Positions 48,251 through 57,408 of a stretch of DNA of 64,000 bases are shown here, piece by piece; position 1 is the stretch's first letter; the number at the start of each line of letters is the position of its first letter. Source of the DNA: Sporosarcina ureae (GTDB lineage: Bacteria; Bacillota; Bacilli; Bacillales_A; Planococcaceae). Location of the stretch: the NCBI RefSeq assembly GCF_002082015.1, contig NZ_CP015109.1, positions 582,134 to 646,133 on the forward strand, written 5' to 3'. The notes under the pieces are model-generated. The model saw nothing but the letters and a program-made list of their open reading frames with translations. It was not told where the DNA came from and did no database searches. The position numbers and the translations under genes were made by a program.

Positions 48251-48796
48251 CTAAACCGTAGGGTCTTCATGCAACTGATGGTGTTCGGGATGAATAACTT
48301 TCTGCACTTCTTTTCTCTCGAATGTTCGTTCATGTACCACAACCGTGTCAGCAAAGACGTCATGAAGTGTTTTCTTCTGTGGTAAGAACAAGACCAGCAG
48401 GTACGGAATCCATAACATTTGTGAAATGAAGCGACCGAACCCTTCTCTAAAAATCACAGAGCCCCAACTTAATTTTTCACCATTTGTTTTCGTCACTCGA
48501 ATTCCCATAATCATTTTCCCTACGGTTTGCCCCGCTATTTTTGTCATTACAATAAAATACAACAACAACAAAACTAGTGCCGTTACTTTATACGGGCTGA
48601 ATAAAAAGGCAGAGGGCTTGGTGATCGCGATATCAAGTACGCGGAACACCGGCTTGACAAAGATGCCGCTAATAGCCGAAAGAATCAGCATGTCGATTAA
48701 AAATGCCCAGAGTCTGATCCAGAAACCTGCATATTTTGGCACGAGCGCCTGTTCAAGTCGCACGGTTGGTTGCGTATCTAGCAGTTCATTCGTCAT
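48251..48796 (-). CDS. yteJ: RDD family membrane protein YteJ
   Basis: A 181-residue membrane protein with RDD-domain features: FWIRLWAFLIDMLILSAISGIFV (first helix with arginine and aspartates), a second helix (~67-87) and GQTVGKMIMGIRVTKTNGEKLSWG. In B. subtilis yteJ follows sppA in a sigma-W operon with a role in resistance to lantibiotics as I recall. It lies 17 bp behind sppA here, so the same promoter likely serves both. No enzymatic activity can be named. Confidence 0.9.
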   Translation of the reverse strand: MTNELLDTQPTVRLEQALVPKYAGFWIRLWAFLIDMLILSAISGIFVKPVFRVLDIAITKPSAFLFSPYKVTALVLLLLYFIVMTKIAGQTVGKMIMGIRVTKTNGEKLSWGSVIFREGFGRFISQMLWIPYLLVLFLPQKKTLHDVFADTVVVHERTFERKEVQKVIHPEHHQLHEDPTV

Positions 48797-48813
48797 GATC
48801 GTTTCCCTCCTTA

Positions 48814-49818
48814 TTATTCACCGTATAAATACATCATGCGTGGTGCTGTATTTTCCGTTAGTAATTTTTTTATAATTTGCGATTCTACATCTCCATTGAA
48901 TACATCATGGGCTTTCATGGAAAGAATAGCTTTTAAATTAGTAGGCTCTCCATATTCGAATACTTCTGCTTTCTCCAAATGATAATCTTCTTTCATGGCA
49001 GAAATAACCGTTGGTAACTTACCATAATCGTCCGCAAGCCCTGCTTCAATCGCTTGACGGCCATTCATGACACGTCCATCCGCTACTTTACGGACAGCTG
49101 CTTCTGACATACCGCGTCCTTCTACAATAATATCAACGAAACGTTTATACGAATCATCAATCATTTCCTGTAACATCTTACGTTCTTCCGGCTTCATATC
49201 TCGAGTCGGGCTCATCATGTCTTTATATGGACCTGACTTGATCGTCGGGAATTCCACACCGTATTTCTCAGCCAATTTTCCGTAGTTAACCGATTGCATG
49301 ATCACACCGATTGAACCGGTCAATGTTTCTGGATGAACATAAATTTTATCTGCGGGAGCTGAAATATAATACCCACCAGAAGCCGCCATACCGCCCATCG
49401 CGACGTAGACCGGAATTTCTTTTGATTTCTGAATTTCTGTGATCGCATCATAAATATCTGATGATTCCAATACACCGCCACCTGGTGAATTAACAGAAAG
49501 GACAATGCCCTTTACCGTGTCGTCATTCGACAACTCATTCAACTGCGTCATGAATTGTCTGTGGTTGTATTCGGCACCACTAAAAATAGTCGCTTCCCCG
49601 ACATCTTGTATGACGCCATCCACCGTCAGTACTGCAATTCGCTCATTGACACTTCCTTCTTCTACTACTGTTTCTTGTACTTGTGTTTCCATCAAATTGA
49701 TTTCGTTGACGAAACTGTTCCAATCTCTTGTGAAAACCCATGACATCGCATTAATACCAACCGACACAATAATCAATGTGGCAGTTACTGCTACAGCAAT
49801 CCATCTTTTTGCATTCAT
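48814..49818 (-). CDS. sppA: Signal peptide peptidase SppA
   Basis: A 334-residue membrane-anchored serine protease with an N-terminal helix (~8-29). It degrades released signal peptides and is linked to envelope stress. The Ser/Lys dyad is S147 (GMAASGGYY) and K199 (GPYKDMMSP), the same numbering as in the B. subtilis enzyme. The GPGGGV region (NSPGGGVLESSDIYD) is intact. ATG with GGAGG upstream; a sigma-W-type promoter lies just ahead. Confidence 0.96.
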   Translation of the reverse strand: MNAKRWIAVAVTATLIIVSVGINAMSWVFTRDWNSFVNEINLMETQVQETVVEEGSVNERIAVLTVDGVIQDVGEATIFSGAEYNHRQFMTQLNELSNDDTVKGIVLSVNSPGGGVLESSDIYDAITEIQKSKEIPVYVAMGGMAASGGYYISAPADKIYVHPETLTGSIGVIMQSVNYGKLAEKYGVEFPTIKSGPYKDMMSPTRDMKPEERKMLQEMIDDSYKRFVDIIVEGRGMSEAAVRKVADGRVMNGRQAIEAGLADDYGKLPTVISAMKEDYHLEKAEVFEYGEPTNLKAILSMKAHDVFNGDVESQIIKKLLTENTAPRMMYLYGE

Positions 49819-49849
49819 ATGTTAAATTCCTCCTTTGTTTACATCTACC

Positions 49850-49878
49850 TGTACGTTCCTAATCGTCCAAATGTTTCA
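49850..49878 (-). promoter_or_regulatory. Sigma-W-type promoter of sppA-yteJ
   Basis: On the complement TGAAAC (49873-49878) and CGTA (49852-49855) are separated by 17 bp, the same layout as ahead of ysdB. B. subtilis sppA-yteJ is a sigma-W operon. Confidence 0.8.
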
Positions 49879-49923
49879 TTCATGCTACACTTATTCTATT
49901 AACTGAAAAAGGAGACGATTCAA

Positions 49924-50724
49924 ATGAATTCTCTACATACTATTTTTCTCTTCAGCCGTTTAGACGAAGACACTGCCCACAAAAAACATTTTATTGCACA
50001 ACGTCTTAAAAAAGAAGGCTTCAAACTAACAGAAGATCATACCGAAGCTAATGTGGTCATTAGTATCGGCAGTGATGGGACATTCCTTCAAGCTGTTCGT
50101 AAAACGGGTTTCCGTCAGGATGTTCTGTATCTCGGAGCCTCTATAAAAGGGGCACACGGTGTATATTGCGATTTCCAATACGATGATATTAGTCGCCTGA
50201 CAGAAACGTTACGACAAACTACAATTGAAGAGCGTCATTATCCACTGCTCGAAGTGAAGATCAATCAGCAAAATCCATTCTTATGTCTAAATGAATTCAG
50301 CATACGTTCAACCATCATCCGCACATTCGTCATGAATATTTACATCGATGATTTATTGTTCGAAACGTTTCTTGGCGACGGTATGATCATCTCCACGCCA
50401 ACAGGTAGTACAGCGTATAATAAATCCGTTAAAGGTGCTGTCATTGATCCGCGACTACCTTCTTTCCAAGTAACAGAGCTCGCGTCAGTTAATAATAATC
50501 GATACCGCACACTCGGCACATCATTCATCCTAAGTAATGGACGAACCTTGACGCTCAATATCCAACCAGAAGGCAATGAATTCCCATCTATCGCAGCGGA
50601 TAATGAAGCACTCGGCATCAAACAAGTAGAAAAAGTAGAAGCCCGACTAAGCAATAAAGTCATTCGCACCGCAAAACTTTCCGATAACTCATTCTTCGAA
50701 AAAGTTCAACGTACCTTTTTCTGA
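49924..50724 (+). CDS. nadK2: NAD kinase (second Bacillales paralogue)
   Basis: A 266-residue ATP-NAD kinase making NADP. The GGDG-like motif is present as SIGSDGTFLQAV (~50-60) and the catalytic NE/D region TPTGSTAYNKSVKGA is intact (~156-170). Position between sppA and acs matches ytdI of B. subtilis, the second NAD kinase. ATG with AAAAAGGAGAC upstream. Convergent with acs, with a shared terminator. Confidence 0.93.
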   Translation: MNSLHTIFLFSRLDEDTAHKKHFIAQRLKKEGFKLTEDHTEANVVISIGSDGTFLQAVRKTGFRQDVLYLGASIKGAHGVYCDFQYDDISRLTETLRQTTIEERHYPLLEVKINQQNPFLCLNEFSIRSTIIRTFVMNIYIDDLLFETFLGDGMIISTPTGSTAYNKSVKGAVIDPRLPSFQVTELASVNNNRYRTLGTSFILSNGRTLTLNIQPEGNEFPSIAADNEALGIKQVEKVEARLSNKVIRTAKLSDNSFFEKVQRTFF

Positions 50725-50732
50725 ATTCATGC

Positions 50733-50783
50733 GAAAAGGACTGTCAAATGTCGGTACAAAACGACTCTTGACAGTCCTTTTTA
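50733..50783. terminator. Bidirectional terminator between nadK2 and acs
   Basis: A perfect 14-bp stem AAAAGGACTGTCAA (50734-50747) with TTGACAGTCCTTTT (50768-50781), loop of 20 nt, A/T tracts on both sides. Confidence 0.85.
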
Positions 50784-50799
50784 TCGCCCTACTACCACA

Positions 50800-52383
50800 T
50801 CATCTTTGATTTTGTTCTTTATTGCGCAATTCAATACGCATAATTTTACCTGATGAAGTTTTAGGCAACTCTTCTAAAAACTCAATCTTACGAGGATACT
50901 TATAAGGTGCCGTCAATTCTTTGACATGATTCTGTAACTCTTGTACGAGTTTCTCAGTCGATTCCGTCGACTCATCACGTAAGACGACAAATGCCTTCAC
51001 AACATTTCCACGTTCAGGATCTGGACTTGCGACGACTGCGCATTCACGAACTGCTGGGTGCTTGATCAACGCATCTTCCACTTCGAAAGGTCCAATCGTA
51101 TAACCCGAACTCACGATGATGTCATCGCCTCGGCCTTCAAACCAGAAATAGCCTTCTTCATCTTTCTTGGCACGGTCACCGGTAATATAATAATCCCCTC
51201 TAAATTGCATCTTCGTGCGTTCAGGGTCATTTAAATACTCACGGAACAGCGCTGGCGTGGATTTATGAACGGCAATATCTCCCACTTCACCTGCGCCTGC
51301 CGGGCTACCTTCATCCGTAATAACATCGACGATATTACCAGGTGTCGGTTTCCCCATTGATCCAGGACGCGCCTCCATCCCGATCATCGTACCGACCAAC
51401 AACGTGTTTTCTGTTTGTCCATATCCATCACGAACAGAAAGGGAGAACTGTTTTTCGAAAATATCAATGACTTCACGATTTAATGGCTCTCCTGCTGAAA
51501 CTGCACTTTTCAGAGAAGCTAATGAAAACTCCCCTAAATTCTCCGCTTTTGCGATAAATCGGTATTCAGTCGGTGTACAACATAGGACATTGATTTGGTA
51601 TTCGTCCAGAAACTGTAAGTATTTGTCCACGTTGAATTTGCCGCTGTAGACAAAACCTACCGCTCCACTTCCTAGAACAGATAAGAACGGTGTCCAAATC
51701 CACTTCTGCCATCCTGGTGCCGCTGTAGCCCACACCCTATCATGCTCTTCAATACCTAACCAGTTCGGAGCAGTTGTCCGCAAGTGTGCGTATCCCCAGC
51801 CATGTGTATGGACTACACCTTTTGGCTTGCCAGTGGTACCCGACGTATACGATAGAAACGCCATATCATCACTAGCCGTATCGCAAGCGGTAAACTCAGA
51901 AGATGCACTTTTTTCTTGAGCAGTCAGGGATATTTCCCCTTCTTTTGCTTCTCCGATAATATAAACAGTGACTTTGTCTACATTTTCCACATGTTCAAGT
52001 TGATCGGTGAACGCATCAAATGCGATAATCGCTTTTGCATTACTGTGTTCAATTCGATATTCAATTTCGGAGGAACGTAGCATTTCAGAACTAGGGATGA
52101 CAACAAGTCCTGCCTTTAGTGCAGCAATGTAGGTCACATACGCTTCGATCATGCGCGGTACCATCACAAGCACAACATCACCTTTTTTCAAGCCGGTCGA
52201 TGTCAGCACGTTCGCTGTACGATTAGCTGCCTGGATCAGTTCGTCGTACGTTACTTGTTGTTCTTGATTTTGTGCATCTACGTAAATTAATGCTTTTCTG
52301 CCATCACCCGTTGCATACTTTTCGAATTCCGAAACAATATTGTAGCGAGCCGGCGCAAGTAGTTCTTCTCGGTTCATTTCCAT
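50800..52383 (-). CDS. Acyl-CoA synthetase (AMP-forming)
   Basis: A 527-residue ANL-superfamily ligase. Motifs: SYTSGTTGKPKGVVHTHGWG (A3), DGYGQTENTLL (A5), YYITGDRAKKDEEGYFWFEGR (A7/A8) and the catalytic lysine near the end in PKTSSGKIMR. It activates a short or medium carboxylic acid to the acyl-CoA. Position matches ytcI of B. subtilis and sequence type resembles methylbutyryl/acetyl-CoA synthetases, but the substrate is not certain. ATG with GGAGG upstream and a good sigma-A promoter. Confidence 0.88.
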   Translation of the reverse strand: MEMNREELLAPARYNIVSEFEKYATGDGRKALIYVDAQNQEQQVTYDELIQAANRTANVLTSTGLKKGDVVLVMVPRMIEAYVTYIAALKAGLVVIPSSEMLRSSEIEYRIEHSNAKAIIAFDAFTDQLEHVENVDKVTVYIIGEAKEGEISLTAQEKSASSEFTACDTASDDMAFLSYTSGTTGKPKGVVHTHGWGYAHLRTTAPNWLGIEEHDRVWATAAPGWQKWIWTPFLSVLGSGAVGFVYSGKFNVDKYLQFLDEYQINVLCCTPTEYRFIAKAENLGEFSLASLKSAVSAGEPLNREVIDIFEKQFSLSVRDGYGQTENTLLVGTMIGMEARPGSMGKPTPGNIVDVITDEGSPAGAGEVGDIAVHKSTPALFREYLNDPERTKMQFRGDYYITGDRAKKDEEGYFWFEGRGDDIIVSSGYTIGPFEVEDALIKHPAVRECAVVASPDPERGNVVKAFVVLRDESTESTEKLVQELQNHVKELTAPYKYPRKIEFLEELPKTSSGKIMRIELRNKEQNQR

Positions 52384-52406
52384 TCCTCCTTTTATGTACT
52401 ACTACA

Positions 52407-52435
52407 AGTATACAAATAGAATGATAAAATTTCAA
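52407..52435 (-). promoter_or_regulatory. Sigma-A promoter of the acyl-CoA synthetase gene
   Basis: TTGAAA (52430-52435) and TATACT (52407-52412) on the complement, 17-bp spacing, about 25 bp ahead of the start codon. Confidence 0.75.
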
Positions 52436-52554
52436 AATTTTATATACTTTTTTCCATTATACTGTTCGGAAATGTATAGTATGTCGTGTTTTTAGGTATG
52501 CTTGGAGGAGTCAGCGGAGAGGTTGGCTGTTGGGGTGAGGAATTTGCATTTTGG

Positions 52555-52601
52555 AGGGGACACTTTCCTGCGAGCGCCCCAGCTTCCGCTTCAATCGCAC
52601 C
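52555..52601 (+). repeat. Second copy of the dispersed intergenic repeat
   Basis: GGGGACACTTTCCTGCGAGC (52555-52574) shares GGACACTTTCCTGCG and 17 of the next 18 positions with the copy near 5626. Beyond that (GCCCCAGCTTCCGCTT...) the two diverge. The surrounding gap (52436-52670) shows no other gene. Orientation is the same as the first copy. Confidence 0.55.
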
Positions 52602-52672
52602 GAACTCACTATGACCTTTTACATCCAATTTCATTTAGCGCTTGAACTTTTACTTTACACTAAAAATCCATA

Positions 52673-52713
52673 CAAAAAAGATGCCCCAAAAGCACTGTGG
52701 CTTCTGAGGCATC
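52673..52713 (-). terminator. Terminator after the ssp gene
   Basis: Stem GATGCCCCAAAAGC (52680-52693) with GCTTCTGAGGCATC (52700-52713), two mismatches, followed on the minus strand by six T residues. Confidence 0.8.
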
Positions 52714-52727
52714 CCATGTCTTACGAT

Positions 52728-52937
52728 TTACTGATTATAACCATTCATTTGTGATTGAGCCTGACGTACTAGTCGCTTTGTAATTTCTCCGCCGACGGAT
52801 CCGTTGGCACGCGATGTAGCGTCTGGTCCAAGTTGTACTCCAAATTCAGAAGCAATTTCTTCTTTCATCTGGTCAAGAGCCTGTTGTACTCCTGGAACTA
52901 ACAATTGGTTTGAGTTGTTGCTGTTGTTGTTTGGCAT
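52728..52937 (-). CDS. Alpha/beta-type small acid-soluble spore protein
   Basis: A 69-residue SASP that coats and protects spore DNA and is degraded at germination. It has the GPR protease site region EIASEFGV, the DNA-binding [22 protein letters not shown] motif and the asparagine/glutamine-rich tails. The ATG at 52937 has GGAGG eight bases upstream. A sigma-G-type promoter precedes it. It stands in the sspA position next to thiI; the exact sspA/B paralogue is not assigned. Confidence 0.96.
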   Translation of the reverse strand: MPNNNSNNSNQLLVPGVQQALDQMKEEIASEFGVQLGPDATSRANGSVGGEITKRLVRQAQSQMNGYNQ

Positions 52938-52959
52938 GTCGTTCACCTCCTTGTGACAA

Positions 52960-52989
52960 TAGAATGGTCACTTTTCAAAATATCATGCA
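52960..52989 (-). promoter_or_regulatory. Sigma-G-type promoter of the ssp gene
   Basis: On the complement TGCATG (52984-52989) and CATTCTA (52960-52966), spacing 17 bp, fit the sigma-G pattern GHATR and CATNHTA. Expression would be forespore-specific. Confidence 0.8.
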
Positions 52990-53013
52990 AGGAAGGTGAT
53001 AGGTAATTTTTTC

Positions 53014-54216
53014 TTATAACAAATCTTCGAATTCCTCTTCTGTTTGTTTGCTCGGAATCGTCGTTACACGCTGACTCGCGACTTCCACTACCATGTCGTC
53101 AAACTCCTGGAAGCTTTCGTAGTACGCGACTTTTTCAATTTGTGGCTTCGTTTTATTGCTTGGTGGTGTGAATACAGTACAGCAATCGTCGTATGGACGG
53201 ATGGAAATATCGTATGTTCCGATTTTTTGAGCGATCTCAATGATTTCTAATTTGTCCATTGCGATCAGCGGACGCAAGATCGGTGTATTCGTCACTTCAT
53301 TAATAGCCGTTAAACTCTCAAGTGTCTGACTTGCTACTTGTCCAAGGCTATCGCCAGTGATCAAGCCAAGTGAGTTCGTGTCTTTTCGTACTTGTTCGGC
53401 AACTTTCATCATCATTCTTCTCGTAGTCGTCATGGACAAGTTGCTTGGAACTTGTTTAACGATTGTTTGTTGCAGTTCGGTAAACGGAATCACATGCAAG
53501 CGAATGACTGCCCCGAATTTCGTTAGCTGTCTGACGATGTCTTCTACTTTCTCTTTTGCCAAATCGCTTGTAAACGGCGGGCTAGCAAAGTGAATCGCAT
53601 CAAATGACACGCCGCGCTTCATCATCATATAACCTGCTACTGGGCTGTCGATTCCTCCAGACAACAGCAGCAACGAATGTCCATTGGAGCCAACTGGCAT
53701 ACCACCTGCACCTTTATATGTGTGTGAAGAGATGTAAGCTGCTTCACGCTGGATCTCTACATATAATAAAATTTCAGGTTTTTTCATTTGAACGACTAAT
53801 TCAGGGAACACTCTCAATACATGACCGCCTAATTCTTGTTGCAATTCTCCTGTATTGAGTGGGAAACGTTTGTCAGCACGTTTGACGTCTACTTTAAATG
53901 TCTTGCCAGCCGTTTCCGTTTTGCCAAGAACTTTTAATGAAGTGTCTTTAATGTCTTCTAATGTAGGTTCACAAATTACAATGGGACTGAATGATTGAAT
54001 TCCAAAAATCGACGGCAATATTTCAATTGCACGATCTAGTTCTTCAGGTTTTTCTGTATAAATGAACATCCGGTCACGTTCTGCACGCATGGTCACTGTT
54101 CCTAAATCGGACAAAGCGGCCTTTATATTCGCTTTCAGTTTACGGATAAATTTACTCTTATTTTTCCCTTTAAGTGACAACTCACCGTATCGAATTAAAA
54201 TGGTATTCCAGTTCAT
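53014..54216 (-). CDS. thiI: tRNA 4-thiouridine synthase ThiI
   Basis: A 400-residue enzyme with NFLD/THUMP domain (~60-165) and a PP-loop SGGIDS at residues 186-191. It adenylates tRNA U8 and takes sulfur from the NifZ desulfurase to form 4-thiouridine. As in other Firmicutes the C-terminal rhodanese domain is absent. It overlaps nifZ upstream by 4 bp. ATG with GGGGAAATG site upstream. Confidence 0.97.
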   Translation of the reverse strand: MNWNTILIRYGELSLKGKNKSKFIRKLKANIKAALSDLGTVTMRAERDRMFIYTEKPEELDRAIEILPSIFGIQSFSPIVICEPTLEDIKDTSLKVLGKTETAGKTFKVDVKRADKRFPLNTGELQQELGGHVLRVFPELVVQMKKPEILLYVEIQREAAYISSHTYKGAGGMPVGSNGHSLLLLSGGIDSPVAGYMMMKRGVSFDAIHFASPPFTSDLAKEKVEDIVRQLTKFGAVIRLHVIPFTELQQTIVKQVPSNLSMTTTRRMMMKVAEQVRKDTNSLGLITGDSLGQVASQTLESLTAINEVTNTPILRPLIAMDKLEIIEIAQKIGTYDISIRPYDDCCTVFTPPSNKTKPQIEKVAYYESFQEFDDMVVEVASQRVTTIPSKQTEEEFEDLL

Positions 54217-55346
54217 TTCCCCACTCCTTTTCTAATCAGTTCGACTAATTGACGAACTGCTACTTTCAATTGTTCAATTTCTTCTATTGTTTGATCTTTA
54301 CCTAAGCTAATTCTAATCACACCTTTTTCGAACTCGCGAGGTACATGAATCGCTTCAATTACATGGCTTACATCCGAATTCTTCGATGAACATGCACTAG
54401 AAGTCGAGACGATCAATCCTTGTTGTTGTAGGAAGTTAATCGCAATCTCCCCTGTAATGTGTGCAAATGCGACGGATAGTATATGCGGTGCACTCGCGTT
54501 CGGTGCCAATACTTTGCATTCATCTATTTCTGAGAAGAACTCCACTAGATCATTTCGCCATTGTTGAAATTGTTGCATATCCACTTCCTCTACGAGTAAA
54601 CGAGCCGCCTTCGCAAGTGCGGCTGCGTGTGGTACCGATACCGTTCCACTGCGCAATTTATGTTCTTGACCGCCACCAAAGACAATGGGCTGCAGTCGGA
54701 TATTTTTACGAAAAGCTAAAAACCCACTATTTTTAATTCCATAAATTTTATGAGCAGATAACGATACGAGATCCGGACCATCCGTACAATCAGTAAGCGG
54801 TAACTTTCCAAAACTTTGCACACAATCCGAATGGAACATCGCACGTGAAGAAGTATGAATGATTTTCGCACATTCCTCAATCAGCTGAATCGTCCCTATT
54901 TCATTGTTAACATGCATGATACTAACTAAAATCGTATCTTTTTGCAACTTCGCTTGCAGTTCGTCCAATGAAATTCTTCCTTCTTCATCTACTGTTAAAT
55001 AATCTACCGTGAAGTGCTGCTTTTCTAATTCTCGAAAAACATTCAAGACAGAAGGATGTTCGATGCTAGTTGTGAGTAGATGACGACCTTTATGTTGATT
55101 GGCGTAGACATAACCTAGTATGGCAAGATTATTGGATTCTGTGCCGCCTGAAGTGAAAATTCCCTCTGTCAGTCCAAGTCCAATGGTTCCAAGTATTTGT
55201 GTTCGCGCACGTTCCAATAATTTTTCTGTACGTTTTCCTTCTGCATGCAACGATGCAGGATTCGCAAAATACGATTCAGAAGCGTCTACAAAAGTGCGAA
55301 GAACTCTCTCGTCCGGCTTGGTTGTGGCGCTATGGTCAAAATACAT
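54213..55346 (-). CDS. nifZ: Cysteine desulfurase NifZ (ThiI partner)
   Basis: A 377-residue PLP enzyme donating sulfur from cysteine. PLP lysine K200 is in SLSAHKIYG and the catalytic cysteine is C319 in STSSACSSKN. The N-terminal MYFDHSATTK and SIEHPSVLNVF regions are typical of the NifS/IscS superfamily. Immediately upstream of thiI, overlapping by 4 bp, it matches NifZ, the dedicated ThiI sulfur donor of B. subtilis. ATG with AGGGAGGATTC upstream. Confidence 0.94.
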   Translation of the reverse strand: MYFDHSATTKPDERVLRTFVDASESYFANPASLHAEGKRTEKLLERARTQILGTIGLGLTEGIFTSGGTESNNLAILGYVYANQHKGRHLLTTSIEHPSVLNVFRELEKQHFTVDYLTVDEEGRISLDELQAKLQKDTILVSIMHVNNEIGTIQLIEECAKIIHTSSRAMFHSDCVQSFGKLPLTDCTDGPDLVSLSAHKIYGIKNSGFLAFRKNIRLQPIVFGGGQEHKLRSGTVSVPHAAALAKAARLLVEEVDMQQFQQWRNDLVEFFSEIDECKVLAPNASAPHILSVAFAHITGEIAINFLQQQGLIVSTSSACSSKNSDVSHVIEAIHVPREFEKGVIRISLGKDQTIEEIEQLKVAVRQLVELIRKGVGK

Positions 55347-55373
55347 AAGTGAATCCTCCCTTTCTATATGAAT

Positions 55374-55413
55374 GAGCGAAACAAAGCCACCGGAAAACCG
55401 GTGGCTTTGTCGG
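55374..55413 (-). terminator. Terminator after ezrA
   Basis: A perfect 13-bp stem ACAAAGCCACCGG (55381-55393) with CCGGTGGCTTTGT (55398-55410) around a 4-nt loop. T-rich sequence follows on the minus strand. It separates ezrA from nifZ. Confidence 0.8.
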
Positions 55414-55420
55414 AATATAG

Positions 55421-57112
55421 TTATGCTTTAACTTGAATCATATTTTGGATCTTTTTCAAAGCTCCTGGTTCCACTTCTTCAACCGCAGTACCTGCTTCTT
55501 CCAATGCTCTTAAGTAGCGGCATTGCATGAAGGACTCTTCAGCTTTCAACAATTTCTCGTGAACTTCCGGATGAGACGCACGGTAACGGTTACCGTATTG
55601 GATGATTCGTTCTACAAGCAATGCATTTTCAATCATGTCTTCGGCTTTCGCACAAACATCTGTGACTACTGTATCTGCTTTTTGAACATATGATTCAACC
55701 AATGCCATGTTAAGTGGCACTTCTTCCAAACTTTGTTTCACGATGAATAGTTGTTCATCGGCTTCTTCAAGCTGTACTTCCATATCATCAGGAATACCTG
55801 GGATATTGGCACGGTGTAAATTACGATCCGCAATTTGCAGTTGCTGCGAAAGCGTCACAATACGAGAGCGCACAAGATTTTCGTCGATTCGAAGATTTTT
55901 GATACGGTTACTGAACTTCGAATGTGCTTCAGAGATCGTATCCAATTCTTCCACTAGCTCTTGCAACTCAATTTGTTGAGCGGAGTAGGCTAAGTTTTTC
56001 GCGTCTTGACGTTCAATGAATATTTCAATTCGTTTCGCCAGTGCGTTCAACTTTTGCAATGCCATTTGTGGAATAATGACTTCATTTTCATCTAGACGGT
56101 AGCTTTGTTGAACGAATTTCACTTCTTCAATCGTATCCGGAATCGCATATTGAAGTTCTTCAAACAGATCCAACATTTGATCCAAATGCTCATCTACGTA
56201 ATGACGGGAACTAACTTCCTCTTCCAATACGTCGTAGAACGATTCGATTTCGTCATGAATTTCATTCACTTCCGCTGCTACTTCTTCAATATCCAAACGC
56301 GCTAATAATTGTCGAAGATCCGCAATTTGTTGTTCGATTTTGTCGAAACGCGAAGGCATTTTCAAGTGTCCTAAGAAGTACTCCTGACCTTCCATTTCGA
56401 TGATTCCTTTACGCAATTCTCGCAAAGCTGCAGGGATTTTCGTTTGCAACTCATTAAGTAACGCAGGGATCTCATCAAGTAAAAACGAAAAGCGTTCTTC
56501 TTTTGCTCCTAATACAATGACAATTTCACGCGCTTGTAAGTAGTTACCATTTTCGATAAGTGCGTCATATTCTTCAAATCTCGGATTGAAGGATTCCCAC
56601 TCTTTTTCTAAGGGCTCTACTGCCGGTCCAAATGCGTACTGATGAGCTAAGATCTTTTTGCGCGCGGCACGGTGGTGTTCTTTTACCGTTTCAATTTCAA
56701 ACCGATTTCGTTCTTCACTGCCAATCAGTTCGTTTAGTTCCTGCAAGATCGTTCGCATCTCTTTTTCACATTCGTTCAAGATTTCGCGGATTTGTTTTTC
56801 TGTTTCCGTTGCTTTCTTAAAACGGAAACGATCCACTTGCCCTTCAGCATCCAGTAAAAGCAAGTCTACATTATGAAGGCGATCATCTACTACTTCTGTC
56901 CAATTATTGCGCCATCTCTCGAACATTTCTTCTGTTTCGCCAGTCATATTCAACTGCTTCACTTTCGTCATTTCTTCGAATATTGGTTCGTTTTGAATTT
57001 GTAATTTTTCTTGTTCCATTTCACTGATTTCTTGTATATGCTTTCGCCTAGACAGAAATGCCATCACCGTTAAAACAATGATGATAACTAATGGAATGAT
57101 GACGTATATCAT
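55421..57112 (-). CDS. ezrA: Septation ring formation regulator EzrA
   Basis: A 563-residue protein with one N-terminal membrane helix (~2-20) and a long cytoplasmic coiled-coil (spectrin-like) region filling the rest. It negatively regulates FtsZ ring assembly and links it to the membrane. Length equals B. subtilis EzrA. ATG at 57112 with GGGGGATC some 11 bp upstream. A TATAAT-like -10 lies near 57160 but no good -35 was seen. It is upstream of nifZ-thiI but ends with its own terminator. Confidence 0.93.
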   Translation of the reverse strand: MIYVIIPLVIIIVLTVMAFLSRRKHIQEISEMEQEKLQIQNEPIFEEMTKVKQLNMTGETEEMFERWRNNWTEVVDDRLHNVDLLLLDAEGQVDRFRFKKATETEKQIREILNECEKEMRTILQELNELIGSEERNRFEIETVKEHHRAARKKILAHQYAFGPAVEPLEKEWESFNPRFEEYDALIENGNYLQAREIVIVLGAKEERFSFLLDEIPALLNELQTKIPAALRELRKGIIEMEGQEYFLGHLKMPSRFDKIEQQIADLRQLLARLDIEEVAAEVNEIHDEIESFYDVLEEEVSSRHYVDEHLDQMLDLFEELQYAIPDTIEEVKFVQQSYRLDENEVIIPQMALQKLNALAKRIEIFIERQDAKNLAYSAQQIELQELVEELDTISEAHSKFSNRIKNLRIDENLVRSRIVTLSQQLQIADRNLHRANIPGIPDDMEVQLEEADEQLFIVKQSLEEVPLNMALVESYVQKADTVVTDVCAKAEDMIENALLVERIIQYGNRYRASHPEVHEKLLKAEESFMQCRYLRALEEAGTAVEEVEPGALKKIQNMIQVKA

Positions 57113-57408
57113 CTCACTATGATCCCCCTATCCCACACTTCGCGCATAAAGTGACTACTTTAGATATTATAGTATATCGTAACATGAATAAAGCATTTTC
57201 GTCTTCTATTCACATCTTTTTTAAAAAACAACGAACTTTTTATCACATCTTCAGATATTTGCACACGGTTATTCATATTTTCGTATTGTATTTTTACAAA
57301 TTTTGCGAGCGATTCATTTATACACTACTAGTATCTTACCACTAAACTCGATTCACTTCCTTTGCATTCATTATCTGGTAAACTATGTACGAGAAAGAGG
57401 TGGGACTA

